From an uncultured Prochlorococcus sp. (lineage in GTDB: Bacteria > Cyanobacteriota > Cyanobacteriia > PCC-6307 > Cyanobiaceae), in NCBI GenBank assembly GCA_902572675.1, contig CACGGY010000009.1, forward strand, positions 1 to 22,562: a DNA stretch of 22,562 nucleotides, given 5' to 3'. This document shows, one piece after another, positions 15,818 through 22,562 of the stretch (its first letter is position 1; each line of letters opens with the position of its first letter). Both the position numbers and the translations under genes were made by a program. The notes beneath the pieces are model-generated. The model saw only the letters and a program-made list of their open reading frames with translations. It did not search any database and was not told the origin of the DNA.

Positions 15818-16666
15818 ATGATCGAATTATTTGAAATAGAGGAACTTGCAAATCAAGTTAACTTATCCGTTTTGTATGAAATAGCCAAGACTTCCGCTCA
15901 AATTGGTAATGAAATTTTAAAAGTAAATTACAATAAAATTCAAAAAATATCATCAAAGGGTAGGAAGGGTGATTTAGTTACCAATGTAGATTTGGAAGTT
16001 GAAAATAAAATAAAAGAATATTTATTAGAAGAGACACCAAACATATCTATAAATGCAGAGGAATCGGGAAAATTAATCAAATCATCAGATTTAACGTGGT
16101 GTATAGACCCATTAGACGGTACAACAAATTATTCCCATGGTTATCCTTTTTTTGGTACTTCTATTGGTCTTGTGTACAAAAATAAGCCAATTATAGGGGC
16201 TATATCAGTACCTTATTTAAATGAACTATATTCAGCCTGTATAGGTTTAGGCTCATTCTGCAATGATAGTGAACTTAAAGTCTCGAATCCTTCTAATCTT
16301 TCTGATAGTCTACTTGTAACTGGTTTCTCTTATGACAGATTTGAGACAGAAGATAATAATTATGCTGAATTTTGTTACTTAACTCATAAGACTAGAGGTG
16401 TTAGAAGAGGAGGTGCAGCAGCAATTGATCTAGCATTTGTTGCGGCAGGTAAGGTAGATGGGTACTGGGAAAGAGGACTAGAAGCATGGGACCTAGCGGC
16501 CGGTGCTATTATTGTTAAAGAGGCTGGTGGTATTATTTCTGATTATCCATCAGGCGAATTTAATTTAAGTTCAGGAAGAATTTTAGCTTGTTCTCCTAGC
16601 CTTGAGAATGAATTAAAAAACGAACTTGATAAAGTCTCTCCATTTAAAAAAAATCTCTATACCTAA
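15818..16666 (+). CDS. Inositol-monophosphatase-family phosphatase
   Basis: A Mg2+-dependent phosphomonoesterase of 282 residues. Metal-binding motifs are all present: Glu81/Glu82 (NAEESG), WCIDPLDGTTNYSHG with Asp97 and Asp100, and WDLAAGAIIVKEAGG with Asp225. Family members act on inositol phosphates, histidinol phosphate, 3'-phosphoadenosine phosphate or fructose-1,6-bisphosphate, and sequence inspection alone does not choose among these. The gene starts 5 bases after the ferredoxin stop and ends 18 bases before hisZ, so the three are probably one transcript. The link to hisZ makes a histidinol-phosphatase role worth considering, although a SuhB-like inositol phosphatase is equally possible. 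No signal peptide is seen, so it is probably cytoplasmic. Confidence 0.92.
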   Translation: MIELFEIEELANQVNLSVLYEIAKTSAQIGNEILKVNYNKIQKISSKGRKGDLVTNVDLEVENKIKEYLLEETPNISINAEESGKLIKSSDLTWCIDPLDGTTNYSHGYPFFGTSIGLVYKNKPIIGAISVPYLNELYSACIGLGSFCNDSELKVSNPSNLSDSLLVTGFSYDRFETEDNNYAEFCYLTHKTRGVRRGGAAAIDLAFVAAGKVDGYWERGLEAWDLAAGAIIVKEAGGIISDYPSGEFNLSSGRILACSPSLENELKNELDKVSPFKKNLYT

Positions 16667-16684
16667 AGTTAGTTAAATATTAAA

Positions 16685-17833
16685 ATGACAGATATAAAGG
16701 AAATTAAATTAGTAGATGTAAAAAATAATTCAAACATCATAAATAATTTAAATAGTATTTATAAACTATGGGGATATGAAGAGGTTTCACCCTCATTTAT
16801 AAATACTGTAGAGACCATAAAAGGCCGTGGAGTAATTGACGAAAATCAAGTTGTAGGAATAGTAAGTAATAGTTCATTATGTCTTAGGCCAGAAATGACA
16901 ACATCAATTGTTAAATTGTCATCAACTAGATTAATAAATAAGAAAAGACCCATAAGGTTATTCACAAATGGAACGGTCTTTGATAAAAAACAAAATTATA
17001 AAAATTCATTTAACTTACAAGAAAAATTGCAGAGTGGAATTGAATTAATTGGATATGATACAAAATGTCCAGAAATTGAAGTTATTAATATTTTGTTTGA
17101 TGCAATCGATAATATTAATTTGAAAGATGGTTGTAATTTATGTCTACTAGTTAGTACCACAAAAATAATGGACTTGATACTGAACAAATATAATAATAAT
17201 TTTGAACAAATTAAGAAAAGTCTGGTTAATTTTGATCAAGATAATTTATCTAAAATAGAAATAGATGAAGATGATAAATATATTCTTAAAGATCTATTAT
17301 TTACACGAGGAGAACCAATTGCAATATTAAAAAAATTAAAGACTATATATGGCACTAGTAAAACTTTAGATGACTTAAATTTTTTATTTGAAACATTATC
17401 AAAAATATCAAATAAATATGGTGTTAAATTACAACTTGATCCCACTTTTCAACCTCATTTGAATTTATATGAAGGAATAGTTTTTCAACTAATAGCGGAT
17501 GATGGTAAAGATAAAAGCGTTATAGCAAAAGGAGGAAGATATGATGAATTAGTAAGATTCTTTAGTCCTAATGAAAAAATCTTAAATGGAATTGGATTTA
17601 CAATTTCAATAGACAATTTAAGAAATTTAATTAGGGAAGAAAAGACAGATAAAAAAAAGATTTTATTAATTTTTAAAGATTCTTATTTGTTAGAAAAAGC
17701 TATGAATGAACAAAAAGAACAGCATAAAAGAGGAAATATTGCTGTCTTACATTTAAATCCATGTGATGACTTGGCTAAAGCAAATCAAATAATGAAAGAA
17801 AATAATTGTAGTGAGATTTCGTGGGTTAAATAA
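16685..17833 (+). CDS. hisZ: ATP phosphoribosyltransferase regulatory subunit (HisRS-like)
   Basis: HisZ is a histidyl-tRNA synthetase paralogue that forms the regulatory subunit of short-form HisG, the first histidine-pathway enzyme. The 382-residue protein keeps the class II synthetase core: WGYEEVSPSF near residue 30, LRPEMTTSIVKL (67-78, motif 2 region), and AKGGRYDELV followed by NGIGFTISIDNL. It lacks much of the HisRS anticodon-binding domain, having only a short C-terminal tail. The length fits HisZ rather than HisRS (about 420 residues). It is the third gene after a ferredoxin and an IMPase-family phosphatase, with an 18-base gap to the latter. hisG is not in the window. A diverged HisRS is the main alternative and is less likely. 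Confidence 0.9.
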   Translation: MTDIKEIKLVDVKNNSNIINNLNSIYKLWGYEEVSPSFINTVETIKGRGVIDENQVVGIVSNSSLCLRPEMTTSIVKLSSTRLINKKRPIRLFTNGTVFDKKQNYKNSFNLQEKLQSGIELIGYDTKCPEIEVINILFDAIDNINLKDGCNLCLLVSTTKIMDLILNKYNNNFEQIKKSLVNFDQDNLSKIEIDEDDKYILKDLLFTRGEPIAILKKLKTIYGTSKTLDDLNFLFETLSKISNKYGVKLQLDPTFQPHLNLYEGIVFQLIADDGKDKSVIAKGGRYDELVRFFSPNEKILNGIGFTISIDNLRNLIREEKTDKKKILLIFKDSYLLEKAMNEQKEQHKRGNIAVLHLNPCDDLAKANQIMKENNCSEISWVK

Positions 17834-17865
17834 AACCTTTAAAAATTTAATTTAAGTTTTTATCG

Positions 17866-17871
17866 TACAAT
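17866..17871 (+). promoter_or_regulatory. Candidate -10 element for htpG
   Basis: TACAAT lies 77 bases before the htpG ATG in the 115-base hisZ/htpG gap. No good -35 box is seen. The overlapping imperfect palindrome CGTAC-AAT-GTTCG (17864-17876) has one mismatch and might be an operator, but it does not fit the spacing of the cyanobacterial LexA box. This is a weak call. Confidence 0.22.
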
Positions 17872-17948
17872 GTTCGGACAATACTCCTAATTAAACTTGA
17901 TTAACTAGTTTTTACGAAATAAGATTTATATGTTCGATTTTTTATTAA

Positions 17949-19853
17949 ATGGAAAAAGGCGAAATTCGTATTAATACCGAAAATATTTTCCCAATTATAA
18001 AGAAGGCAGTATATTCTGACCATGAAATCTTTTTAAGAGAACTTGTTAGTAATGGTGTTGACGCAATAAGTAAACGAAGAATGGCCTCAATGGCAGGTGA
18101 TTGCGAGAATACTGAGGAGGCTCAAGTAAAAATAACAATTAACCGTGAAAAAAATACGTTAACAATTTCCGATAATGGAATTGGAATGAATGATGAAGAA
18201 ATTAAGAAATACATAAATCAAGTTGCATTTTCTAGTGCAGAAGAATTTCTAACAAAATACAAAAAAGATAATGATGAATTCATAGGTCATTTTGGACTTG
18301 GTTTTTATTCAAGTTTTATGGTGGCAGATAAAGTTGATATATTAACTAAATCTGCAATTGGGGAATCAAAAGCTTTCAAATGGTCTTGTGATGGATCGCC
18401 AAATTTTACGTTAGAGGAATCAGAAAGAGAGGGAATTGGTACAGATGTGATTCTTCACCTACTTGAAGAAGAAAAAGAATTTATCGAGCCTGAAAGGATT
18501 AAATCACTAATAAAAAAATATTGTGACTTTATGCCAATAGATGTGTTACTTGAAGGCGAGACAATTAATAAAAAAAATCCACCCTGGAGAAAACAACCTA
18601 GTGAATTAAAAGATGAAGATTATATTGAGCTATATAAATACCTTTATCCTTTCCAAGGAGATCCACTTTTATGGATTCATCTAAATACAGATTTTCCCTA
18701 TGACATACAAGGGATATTATATTTTCCAAAGTTGTCTGGTAGAGCTGATTGGGAAAAGGGAGAAATAAAATTATTTTGTAATCAAGTATTCGTAAGCGAT
18801 TCAATTAAAGAGATAGTACCAAAATACCTTTTACCTCTAAGAGGAGTTATTGATTCTACAGATATACCCCTAAATGTTAGTAGAAGTGCATTACAAACAG
18901 ATAGAAAAGTAAGGTCTATATCATCATTTATATCAAAAAAAATTGCTAATAAACTGAAGGATTTGATAAAAAATTCTCCGGAATTTTATGCAGAAATTTG
19001 GGATTCAATCTCTGCTTTTATAAAAATTGGTGCTATCGAAGATGAAAAGTTTGCTGATTTAGTCAATAACAGTATAATTTTCGAAACAATAATAAATTCA
19101 GATAAAGACGTAACTAAAGATATTGAAAATAAATCCCTCATCAAGTCCAATGATAAATATTTCACAACTCTCGCAAATTACAAAGAGCGGAATAAATTAA
19201 CTGATTCTAAAAAAATAATTTACTGTTCAGATTTGATTGCGCAATCTAGTGCATTAAATATCTGTTTATCTGATAATAAAGAAGTTATTAAATCAGATCC
19301 TTTAATTGACGCGCAATTTCTTCCATGGTTGGAAAGTAAAAATGAAGATTATCAATTCCAAAGAGTTGATTCAGAAATAAATGAACTAGAAGATAAAGAA
19401 TCAAAAGAAATTGTAGATAAGGATGGCAAATCAAATACAGATAATCTTAGAGATACGATAGTTAAGGCCCTTAACAATGAGAAAGTAACAGTTAAAGTGC
19501 AGTCACTTTCAAGTAAAGATGCTCCACCAGCGATGATCTTGCTTCCAGAACAAATGAGAAGAATTAATGATATGGGAGCTTACATGGAACAAAAGATGCC
19601 TGGCTTACCTGAATATCATGTGCTCTTAATTAACAAAGAACATCCACTTATTGTTGGTCTTAATAAAATTACAGGCAACAAAATAATTATTGATGAAAAA
19701 GATCCTATTGAGAATCCATTGGCATCTAAAATCGCAAATCATGTTTACGATATGGCTAAGCTTTCCGTTGGTGGATTAGATCAAGAACAGATAATTAATT
19801 TACAAAATAATAATGCCGAATTAATTTCAGAATTACTTAATTCAACAAATTAA
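17949..19853 (+). CDS. htpG: Hsp90-family chaperone HtpG
   Basis: ATP-dependent chaperone, 634 residues (E. coli has 624). The N-terminal GHKL ATPase has Glu31 and Asn35 in ELVSNGVDAIS, DNGIGM at 75-80, and GHFGLGFYSSFMVADKV from 113. The middle domain carries YFPKLSGRADWEKG, then GVIDSTDIPLNVSRSALQ with the conserved catalytic-loop Arg. The C-terminal dimerisation domain ends near residue 630. SNGVDAI replaces the SNASDA of proteobacteria, as in other cyanobacteria. In cyanobacteria HtpG supports heat, cold and oxidative tolerance and helps fold phycobilisome linkers and other clients. It starts a gap of 115 bases after hisZ and is followed 38 bases later by rpmB. No CIRCE element precedes it. 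Confidence 0.97.
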   Translation: MEKGEIRINTENIFPIIKKAVYSDHEIFLRELVSNGVDAISKRRMASMAGDCENTEEAQVKITINREKNTLTISDNGIGMNDEEIKKYINQVAFSSAEEFLTKYKKDNDEFIGHFGLGFYSSFMVADKVDILTKSAIGESKAFKWSCDGSPNFTLEESEREGIGTDVILHLLEEEKEFIEPERIKSLIKKYCDFMPIDVLLEGETINKKNPPWRKQPSELKDEDYIELYKYLYPFQGDPLLWIHLNTDFPYDIQGILYFPKLSGRADWEKGEIKLFCNQVFVSDSIKEIVPKYLLPLRGVIDSTDIPLNVSRSALQTDRKVRSISSFISKKIANKLKDLIKNSPEFYAEIWDSISAFIKIGAIEDEKFADLVNNSIIFETIINSDKDVTKDIENKSLIKSNDKYFTTLANYKERNKLTDSKKIIYCSDLIAQSSALNICLSDNKEVIKSDPLIDAQFLPWLESKNEDYQFQRVDSEINELEDKESKEIVDKDGKSNTDNLRDTIVKALNNEKVTVKVQSLSSKDAPPAMILLPEQMRRINDMGAYMEQKMPGLPEYHVLLINKEHPLIVGLNKITGNKIIIDEKDPIENPLASKIANHVYDMAKLSVGGLDQEQIINLQNNNAELISELLNSTN

Positions 19854-19891
19854 GTCATGTGTTAGAATTTTTGAAGATATAACTCATTAAT

Positions 19892-20128
19892 ATGTCAAGA
19901 GTTTGCGAACTGACTGGTGCAAAAGCTAATAACGGGATGGCAGTGAGTCATTCACATATTCGTACAAAAAAATTGCAACAAGTTAATCTTCAAAAAAGGA
20001 GACTATGGTGGGAAGAGGGCAAAAAATGGGTAAATATAAAAATAAGTACCAAAGCCCTAAAGTCTATACAAAAAGTAGGTTTAGATAAATTTGCTAAATC
20101 AAATGGAGTTGATTTAAAAAAATTCTAA
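19892..20128 (+). CDS. rpmB: 50S ribosomal protein L28
   Basis: A 78-residue basic ribosomal protein. It opens with the family pattern MSRVCELTGAKANNG and continues with VSHSHIRTKK and RLWWEEGKKWVNIKISTKALK, both typical of cyanobacterial and plastid L28. The E. coli form is almost the same length. It lies 38 bases after htpG and 5 bases before the peroxiredoxin start. A hairpin or separate promoter is not visible in the short upstream gap, so it may be read from htpG. The assignment is secure despite the small size. Confidence 0.96.
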   Translation: MSRVCELTGAKANNGMAVSHSHIRTKKLQQVNLQKRRLWWEEGKKWVNIKISTKALKSIQKVGLDKFAKSNGVDLKKF

Positions 20129-20133
20129 ATTTG

Positions 20134-20667
20134 ATGAGAAATTTAGTTGTAAGTATATTAATACCATTTATTCTTTTATTTAATTGTAATTCAGCCTTAT
20201 CTTTTGATTTTGCCCCTGAAATTGGTGATTATGCTCCTAACTTTCATTTAGAAGGTTTTAATAAAAACATAAAAACAAAAAAAACATGGGAATTAAGTGA
20301 TTTTGAAGGTCAGTGGCTTGTTATGTATTTTTATCCTAAAGACTTTACAGCAGGCTGCACTCTTGAAGCTAAAGGTTTTTCGGAATTAAAAAAAGATTTT
20401 TCAAAATATAATGCCGAAATTGTTGGGATTAGCGCTGATAATCAAGATTCTCATGAAAGTTTCTGCAGTGAGAAATCCATAAACTACACTTTATTATCTG
20501 ATCCTGACGGAATTATTAGTGATAAATATGGTTCCTGGATTCCTCCATTCTCAGATAGAAATACTTTTTTGATTTCTCCAGATGGAAAAATTTCTTATAG
20601 ATGGATAAGTGTTTTACCTATAAATCATGCTAAAGAAGTTCTCAACGTTTTAAAGAAAAAAATATAA
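20134..20667 (+). CDS. bcp: Exported peroxiredoxin Q / BCP-type thiol peroxidase, one-Cys-like at the usual pair
   Basis: A 177-residue thioredoxin-fold peroxidase that reduces H2O2 and organic peroxides. The peroxidatic Cys75 is in YPKDFTAGCTLEAKGF, with Thr72 before it and the conserved Arg142 in SDRNTFLI; SADNQDSHESF and LLSDPDG are BCP/PrxQ landmarks. In many PrxQ proteins a resolving Cys lies five residues after the peroxidatic one, but here residue 80 is Lys. Cys111 could resolve instead, or an external thiol could. The first 23 residues (hydrophobic, ending SALS) look like a signal peptide, suggesting the thylakoid lumen or periplasm. I chose the ATG at 20134; a TTG at 20131 is also possible. 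The next gene starts 4 bases after its stop. Confidence 0.9.
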   Translation: MRNLVVSILIPFILLFNCNSALSFDFAPEIGDYAPNFHLEGFNKNIKTKKTWELSDFEGQWLVMYFYPKDFTAGCTLEAKGFSELKKDFSKYNAEIVGISADNQDSHESFCSEKSINYTLLSDPDGIISDKYGSWIPPFSDRNTFLISPDGKISYRWISVLPINHAKEVLNVLKKKI

Positions 20668-20671
20668 AGTT

Positions 20672-20974
20672 TTGCACGAATTATCATTTGGAACATGGTT
20701 AATACATATCTCATCAGTAATAGAATGGATTTTTGCCATATTAGTCATAAACAAAATTTCTACATATAAAAAATATTATTTATTTTTTTGGTTAAGCCTC
20801 GCTATGATTCCAAACTTAATAGGTGCTATGTGTGCGATCACCTGGCATATCTATGACAACCAAGAAAATCTTTATGGTCTAGTATCACTTCAAGGATTAT
20901 TTACATTTATTGGAAATTCAACATTAGCCTTAGCTGCAATAATAATTTTTAAAGGAAAAGAAACTTATGAATGA
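20672..20974 (+). CDS. DUF2499 (Ycf49-like) membrane protein
   Basis: A 100-residue integral membrane protein with three hydrophobic segments, about residues 10-28, 36-56 and 72-92. The patterns WLIHISSVIEWIFA and GAMCAITWHIYDN match the DUF2499 family, also known as Ycf49, which occurs in cyanobacteria and plastid lineages and has no established function. The start is TTG at 20672, which places the conserved LSFGTWLIHISS directly at the N-terminus. It ends 8 bases into the DUF3593 gene, so the two are probably translated together. A complex between the two small membrane proteins is inferred from this pairing. Confidence 0.82.
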   Translation: MHELSFGTWLIHISSVIEWIFAILVINKISTYKKYYLFFWLSLAMIPNLIGAMCAITWHIYDNQENLYGLVSLQGLFTFIGNSTLALAAIIIFKGKETYE

Positions 20975-21302
20975 TTTATTCTTTAAATTTATAGAAAAAT
21001 TAGGTTCAATAGATAACACATTATTGTTCGCAGTATCAATAATTCCATATGCAATTTTTTTGTTTTACTTATATAAAATCAAATCTGTAAATATTTTTGT
21101 AAAAACAGGTTTTTCCTTAACTGTTTTATTCGTATTCATAACTATATTGGTATCTATCTTCACACTAAATTACTATGATAAAACCCTTGTTGAGGTTGAC
21201 TTCTTACATGGCTTTGCAGAATCCTTCCTAACTCTAAGTGATTTTGTTATTTTGTTCGGATTTATAAAGTTGTTAAATAGCTTAGAAGTAAACAACTCTT
21301 AA
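20967..21302 (+). CDS. DUF3593 membrane protein
   Basis: A 111-residue membrane protein with three predicted hydrophobic segments, about residues 19-38, 45-67 and 84-104. DFLHGFAESFLTLSDF is a distinctive charged and aromatic stretch before the last segment and looks like the family signature of DUF3593, another cyanobacterial and plastid group of unknown role. Its ATG lies inside the end of the DUF2499 gene (8-base overlap), which implies coupled translation. psaK follows 66 bases later on the same strand. A link to thylakoid or photosystem function is suggested by taxon distribution and location only. Confidence 0.78.
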   Translation: MNDLFFKFIEKLGSIDNTLLFAVSIIPYAIFLFYLYKIKSVNIFVKTGFSLTVLFVFITILVSIFTLNYYDKTLVEVDFLHGFAESFLTLSDFVILFGFIKLLNSLEVNNS

Positions 21303-21305
21303 GAC

Positions 21306-21336
21306 CTTTTACAATTTTGTGTTTTTTAGGTAAAAG
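21306..21336 (+). promoter_or_regulatory. Inverted repeat upstream of psaK
   Basis: CTTTTAC (21306-21312) and GTAAAAG (21330-21336) form a perfect 7-base inverted repeat with a 17-base loop, beginning 4 bases after the DUF3593 stop and ending 32 bases before the psaK ATG. It could be the terminator of the preceding genes, an operator, or a leader structure for psaK. The element lacks a GC-rich stem, so the folding energy is low. Confidence 0.35.
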
Positions 21337-21368
21337 TATTAGAGAATATATGAAAATAACGATTTTTT

Positions 21369-21629
21369 ATGTTTACTACATTATTTGCAGCTGCAGATCC
21401 AGCAACTTTTTCTTGGTCTCCAAAGTGTGCCGTCGTAATGATTGCATGTAATGTTTTTGCTTATGCAATTGCTAGAGCAACAATAAGAAAACCTAATGAA
21501 GGTTTTGAAATACCTAATTCAAAATTCTATGGTGGTTTAAGTCACGCATCAGTTGTAGGTGCTAATTGCCTAGGTCATATTTTCGGAATTGGAGCGATCT
21601 TAGGATTAGCCTCAAGAGGTGTTTTATAA
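21369..21629 (+). CDS. psaK: Photosystem I reaction centre subunit PsaK
   Basis: An 86-residue thylakoid membrane protein at the outer edge of photosystem I. It has two transmembrane helices, roughly residues 18-36 and 57-81, joined by a basic, stroma-facing loop (RATIRKPNEGF). The motifs ATFSWSPKCAVVMIACN and GLSHASVVGANCLGHIFGIG are typical of cyanobacterial PsaK. A short N-terminal segment (FTTLFAAADP) may be removed, as in other PsaK precursors. The upstream gap of 66 bases contains a 7-base inverted repeat. It converges on dxs with 34 bases between stop codons, filled by an A/T-rich tandem repeat. The assignment is safe. Confidence 0.96.
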   Translation: MFTTLFAAADPATFSWSPKCAVVMIACNVFAYAIARATIRKPNEGFEIPNSKFYGGLSHASVVGANCLGHIFGIGAILGLASRGVL

Positions 21630-21657
21630 ATATTTATTTATTAAATATTTATTTGTT
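21628..21657. repeat. 15-base tandem repeat between psaK and dxs
   Basis: AAATATTTATTTATT (21628-21642) is followed directly by AAATATTTATTTGTT (21643-21657), one mismatch, then AAATTTTT. The repeat begins inside the psaK stop codon and fills nearly the whole space to the dxs stop. It is the only sequence available to end transcription of either gene. Confidence 0.7.
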
Positions 21658-21663
21658 AAATTT

Positions 21664-22562
21664 TTAATTAACTAACTTAAATTTCTTAACAATTTTATCT
21701 GCCATCTGATCAGGCATAAGTCCTAGTTTTTCTTTACTCTGATCAGGTGAAGCATGATCAACTAAAACATCAGGTATACCTATTCTGTATACAGGGATGT
21801 TTATTTCATTATCGTTAAATAATTCAACTATTGCGGAACCAAATCCACCTATTAAGGTTCCTTCTTCCATGGTTACAACTTTTTGAATCCTACTTGCCAA
21901 AGGCATAATAAGATTATTATCGAGAGGTTTAACGAATCTTGCATTAACAATGCAAGCATTAATGTTCATATTTTTTAATATTTTTGCTGTTTCGATTGCT
22001 GATGCGACCATTGAACCATAAGCAATAATTAAAATATCTTCTCCCTCTTGAAGTATTTCAGCTTCGCCTATATTCAAAGGTTCCCAACCCTCATCCATTA
22101 CAGCCACTCCTAATCCAGAGCCTCTTGGTATTCTTAGAGCTGTAGGACCATTATGGTTTATTGAAGTTATTAACATTCTCTGTAATTCAGACTCATCCTT
22201 TGGAGCCATCAATACAAAATTAGGTATGGATCTCATGTAACTGATATCGTACTGACCTTGGTGAGTGGGACCGTCAGCTCCAACTATTCCAGCTCTATCA
22301 AGTACGAATGATACAGGTAAATTTTGTATCCCTACATCATGAATTAATTGGTCGAAAGCACGTTGAAGAAAAGTACTATAAATAGCTACAACAGGTTTAA
22401 GACCATCGCAAGACATTCCTGCCGCAAGAGTAACTGCATGTTGTTCTGCTATTCCTACATCGATATATTGATCAGGGATATTTTTTTGCAATATATCCAA
22501 ACCAGTACCTGTAGCCATTGCAGCTGTAATACCAACAACTTTGCTATCTTGCTCACATATTT
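21664..22562 (-). CDS. dxs: 1-deoxy-D-xylulose-5-phosphate synthase, C-terminal part
   Basis: Thiamine diphosphate enzyme that condenses pyruvate with glyceraldehyde 3-phosphate, the first step of the MEP isoprenoid pathway that supplies carotenoids, phytol and quinones. The visible 299 codons cover the pyrimidine-binding transketolase domain, with the catalytic Glu in DVGIAEQHAVTLAAGM, then RAGIVGADGPTHQGQYD, and the C-terminal transketolase domain (MEEGTLIGGFGSAI). The reading frame continues in phase through the right edge (residues CEQDSKVVGITAAMATGTG), so the gene is cut by the window and not truncated by nature. It converges on psaK, a common arrangement of unrelated genes in compact genomes. 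Confidence 0.97.
   Translation of the reverse strand, partial: ICEQDSKVVGITAAMATGTGLDILQKNIPDQYIDVGIAEQHAVTLAAGMSCDGLKPVVAIYSTFLQRAFDQLIHDVGIQNLPVSFVLDRAGIVGADGPTHQGQYDISYMRSIPNFVLMAPKDESELQRMLITSINHNGPTALRIPRGSGLGVAVMDEGWEPLNIGEAEILQEGEDILIIAYGSMVASAIETAKILKNMNINACIVNARFVKPLDNNLIMPLASRIQKVVTMEEGTLIGGFGSAIVELFNDNEINIPVYRIGIPDVLVDHASPDQSKEKLGLMPDQMADKIVKKFKLVN

Noticed and set aside
17834..17948. LexA or HrcA operator upstream of htpG
   Set aside because: CGTAC-AAT-GTTCG is palindromic with one mismatch, but its spacing does not fit the cyanobacterial LexA box and there is no CIRCE; it was kept only as part of a weak promoter note.
1..22562. Novel defence, phage, mobile or CRISPR system
   Set aside because: No repeat-spacer array, transposase, integrase, toxin-antitoxin pair or nuclease gene is present. 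Nearly every base belongs to a recognisable housekeeping, photosynthesis or conserved-unknown gene, so no such claim is supported.

Overview
This is an ordinary core-genome segment of a small-genome marine cyanobacterium, most likely a high-light-adapted Prochlorococcus. The clues are very high A+T (also in the coding sequence), genes packed with overlaps or gaps of a few bases, a photosystem I gene (psaK), and several protein families typical of cyanobacteria and plastids: DUF1995, DUF3110, DUF2499/Ycf49, DUF3593, an FdC2-like ferredoxin and a zinc-finger-less DnaJ. The organism name is inferred; no rRNA or other marker lies in the window.

Layout from left to right. Positions 1-3334 hold a minus-strand unit read dapF, cysteine desulfurase, DUF1995 protein, D-Ala-D-Ala carboxypeptidase (dacB, cut by the left edge). 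Two of its junctions are TAATG stop/start overlaps. leuS is divergent from dapF and ends tail-to-tail with pgi, the two stop codons sharing one TTAA. An A/T-only spacer with a perfect palindrome separates pgi from the divergent purN, whose end overlaps convergent argC by 17 bases. ribBA (plus) runs into the end of a minus-strand chaperone unit, dnaK - dnaJ - DUF3110 - cyclophilin (15088 down to 11288). A tRNA-Ser(GGA) lies upstream of dnaK on the same strand.

From 15438 to 21629 everything is on the plus strand: FdC2-like ferredoxin, inositol-monophosphatase-family phosphatase, hisZ, htpG, rpmB, a secreted peroxiredoxin Q-type enzyme, the DUF2499/DUF3593 membrane pair, and psaK. dxs (minus, cut by the right edge) converges on psaK.

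The genes cover amino-acid synthesis (lysine/DAP, arginine, histidine), purines, riboflavin, isoprenoids, central carbon, translation, proteostasis and photosynthesis. I saw no mobile element, phage gene, CRISPR, toxin-antitoxin or defence system, and no credible new multi-gene system. The best second looks are the chaperone operon (a polar residue in the DnaK interdomain linker, a repeated acidic tail overlapping the dnaJ start, a DUF3110 partner), the extra C-terminal domain of RibBA, the phosphatase beside hisZ, the conserved-unknown DUF2499/DUF3593 pair, and the pgi/purN palindrome. Several genes need GTG or TTG starts (leuS, dacB, purN, ferredoxin, DUF2499).
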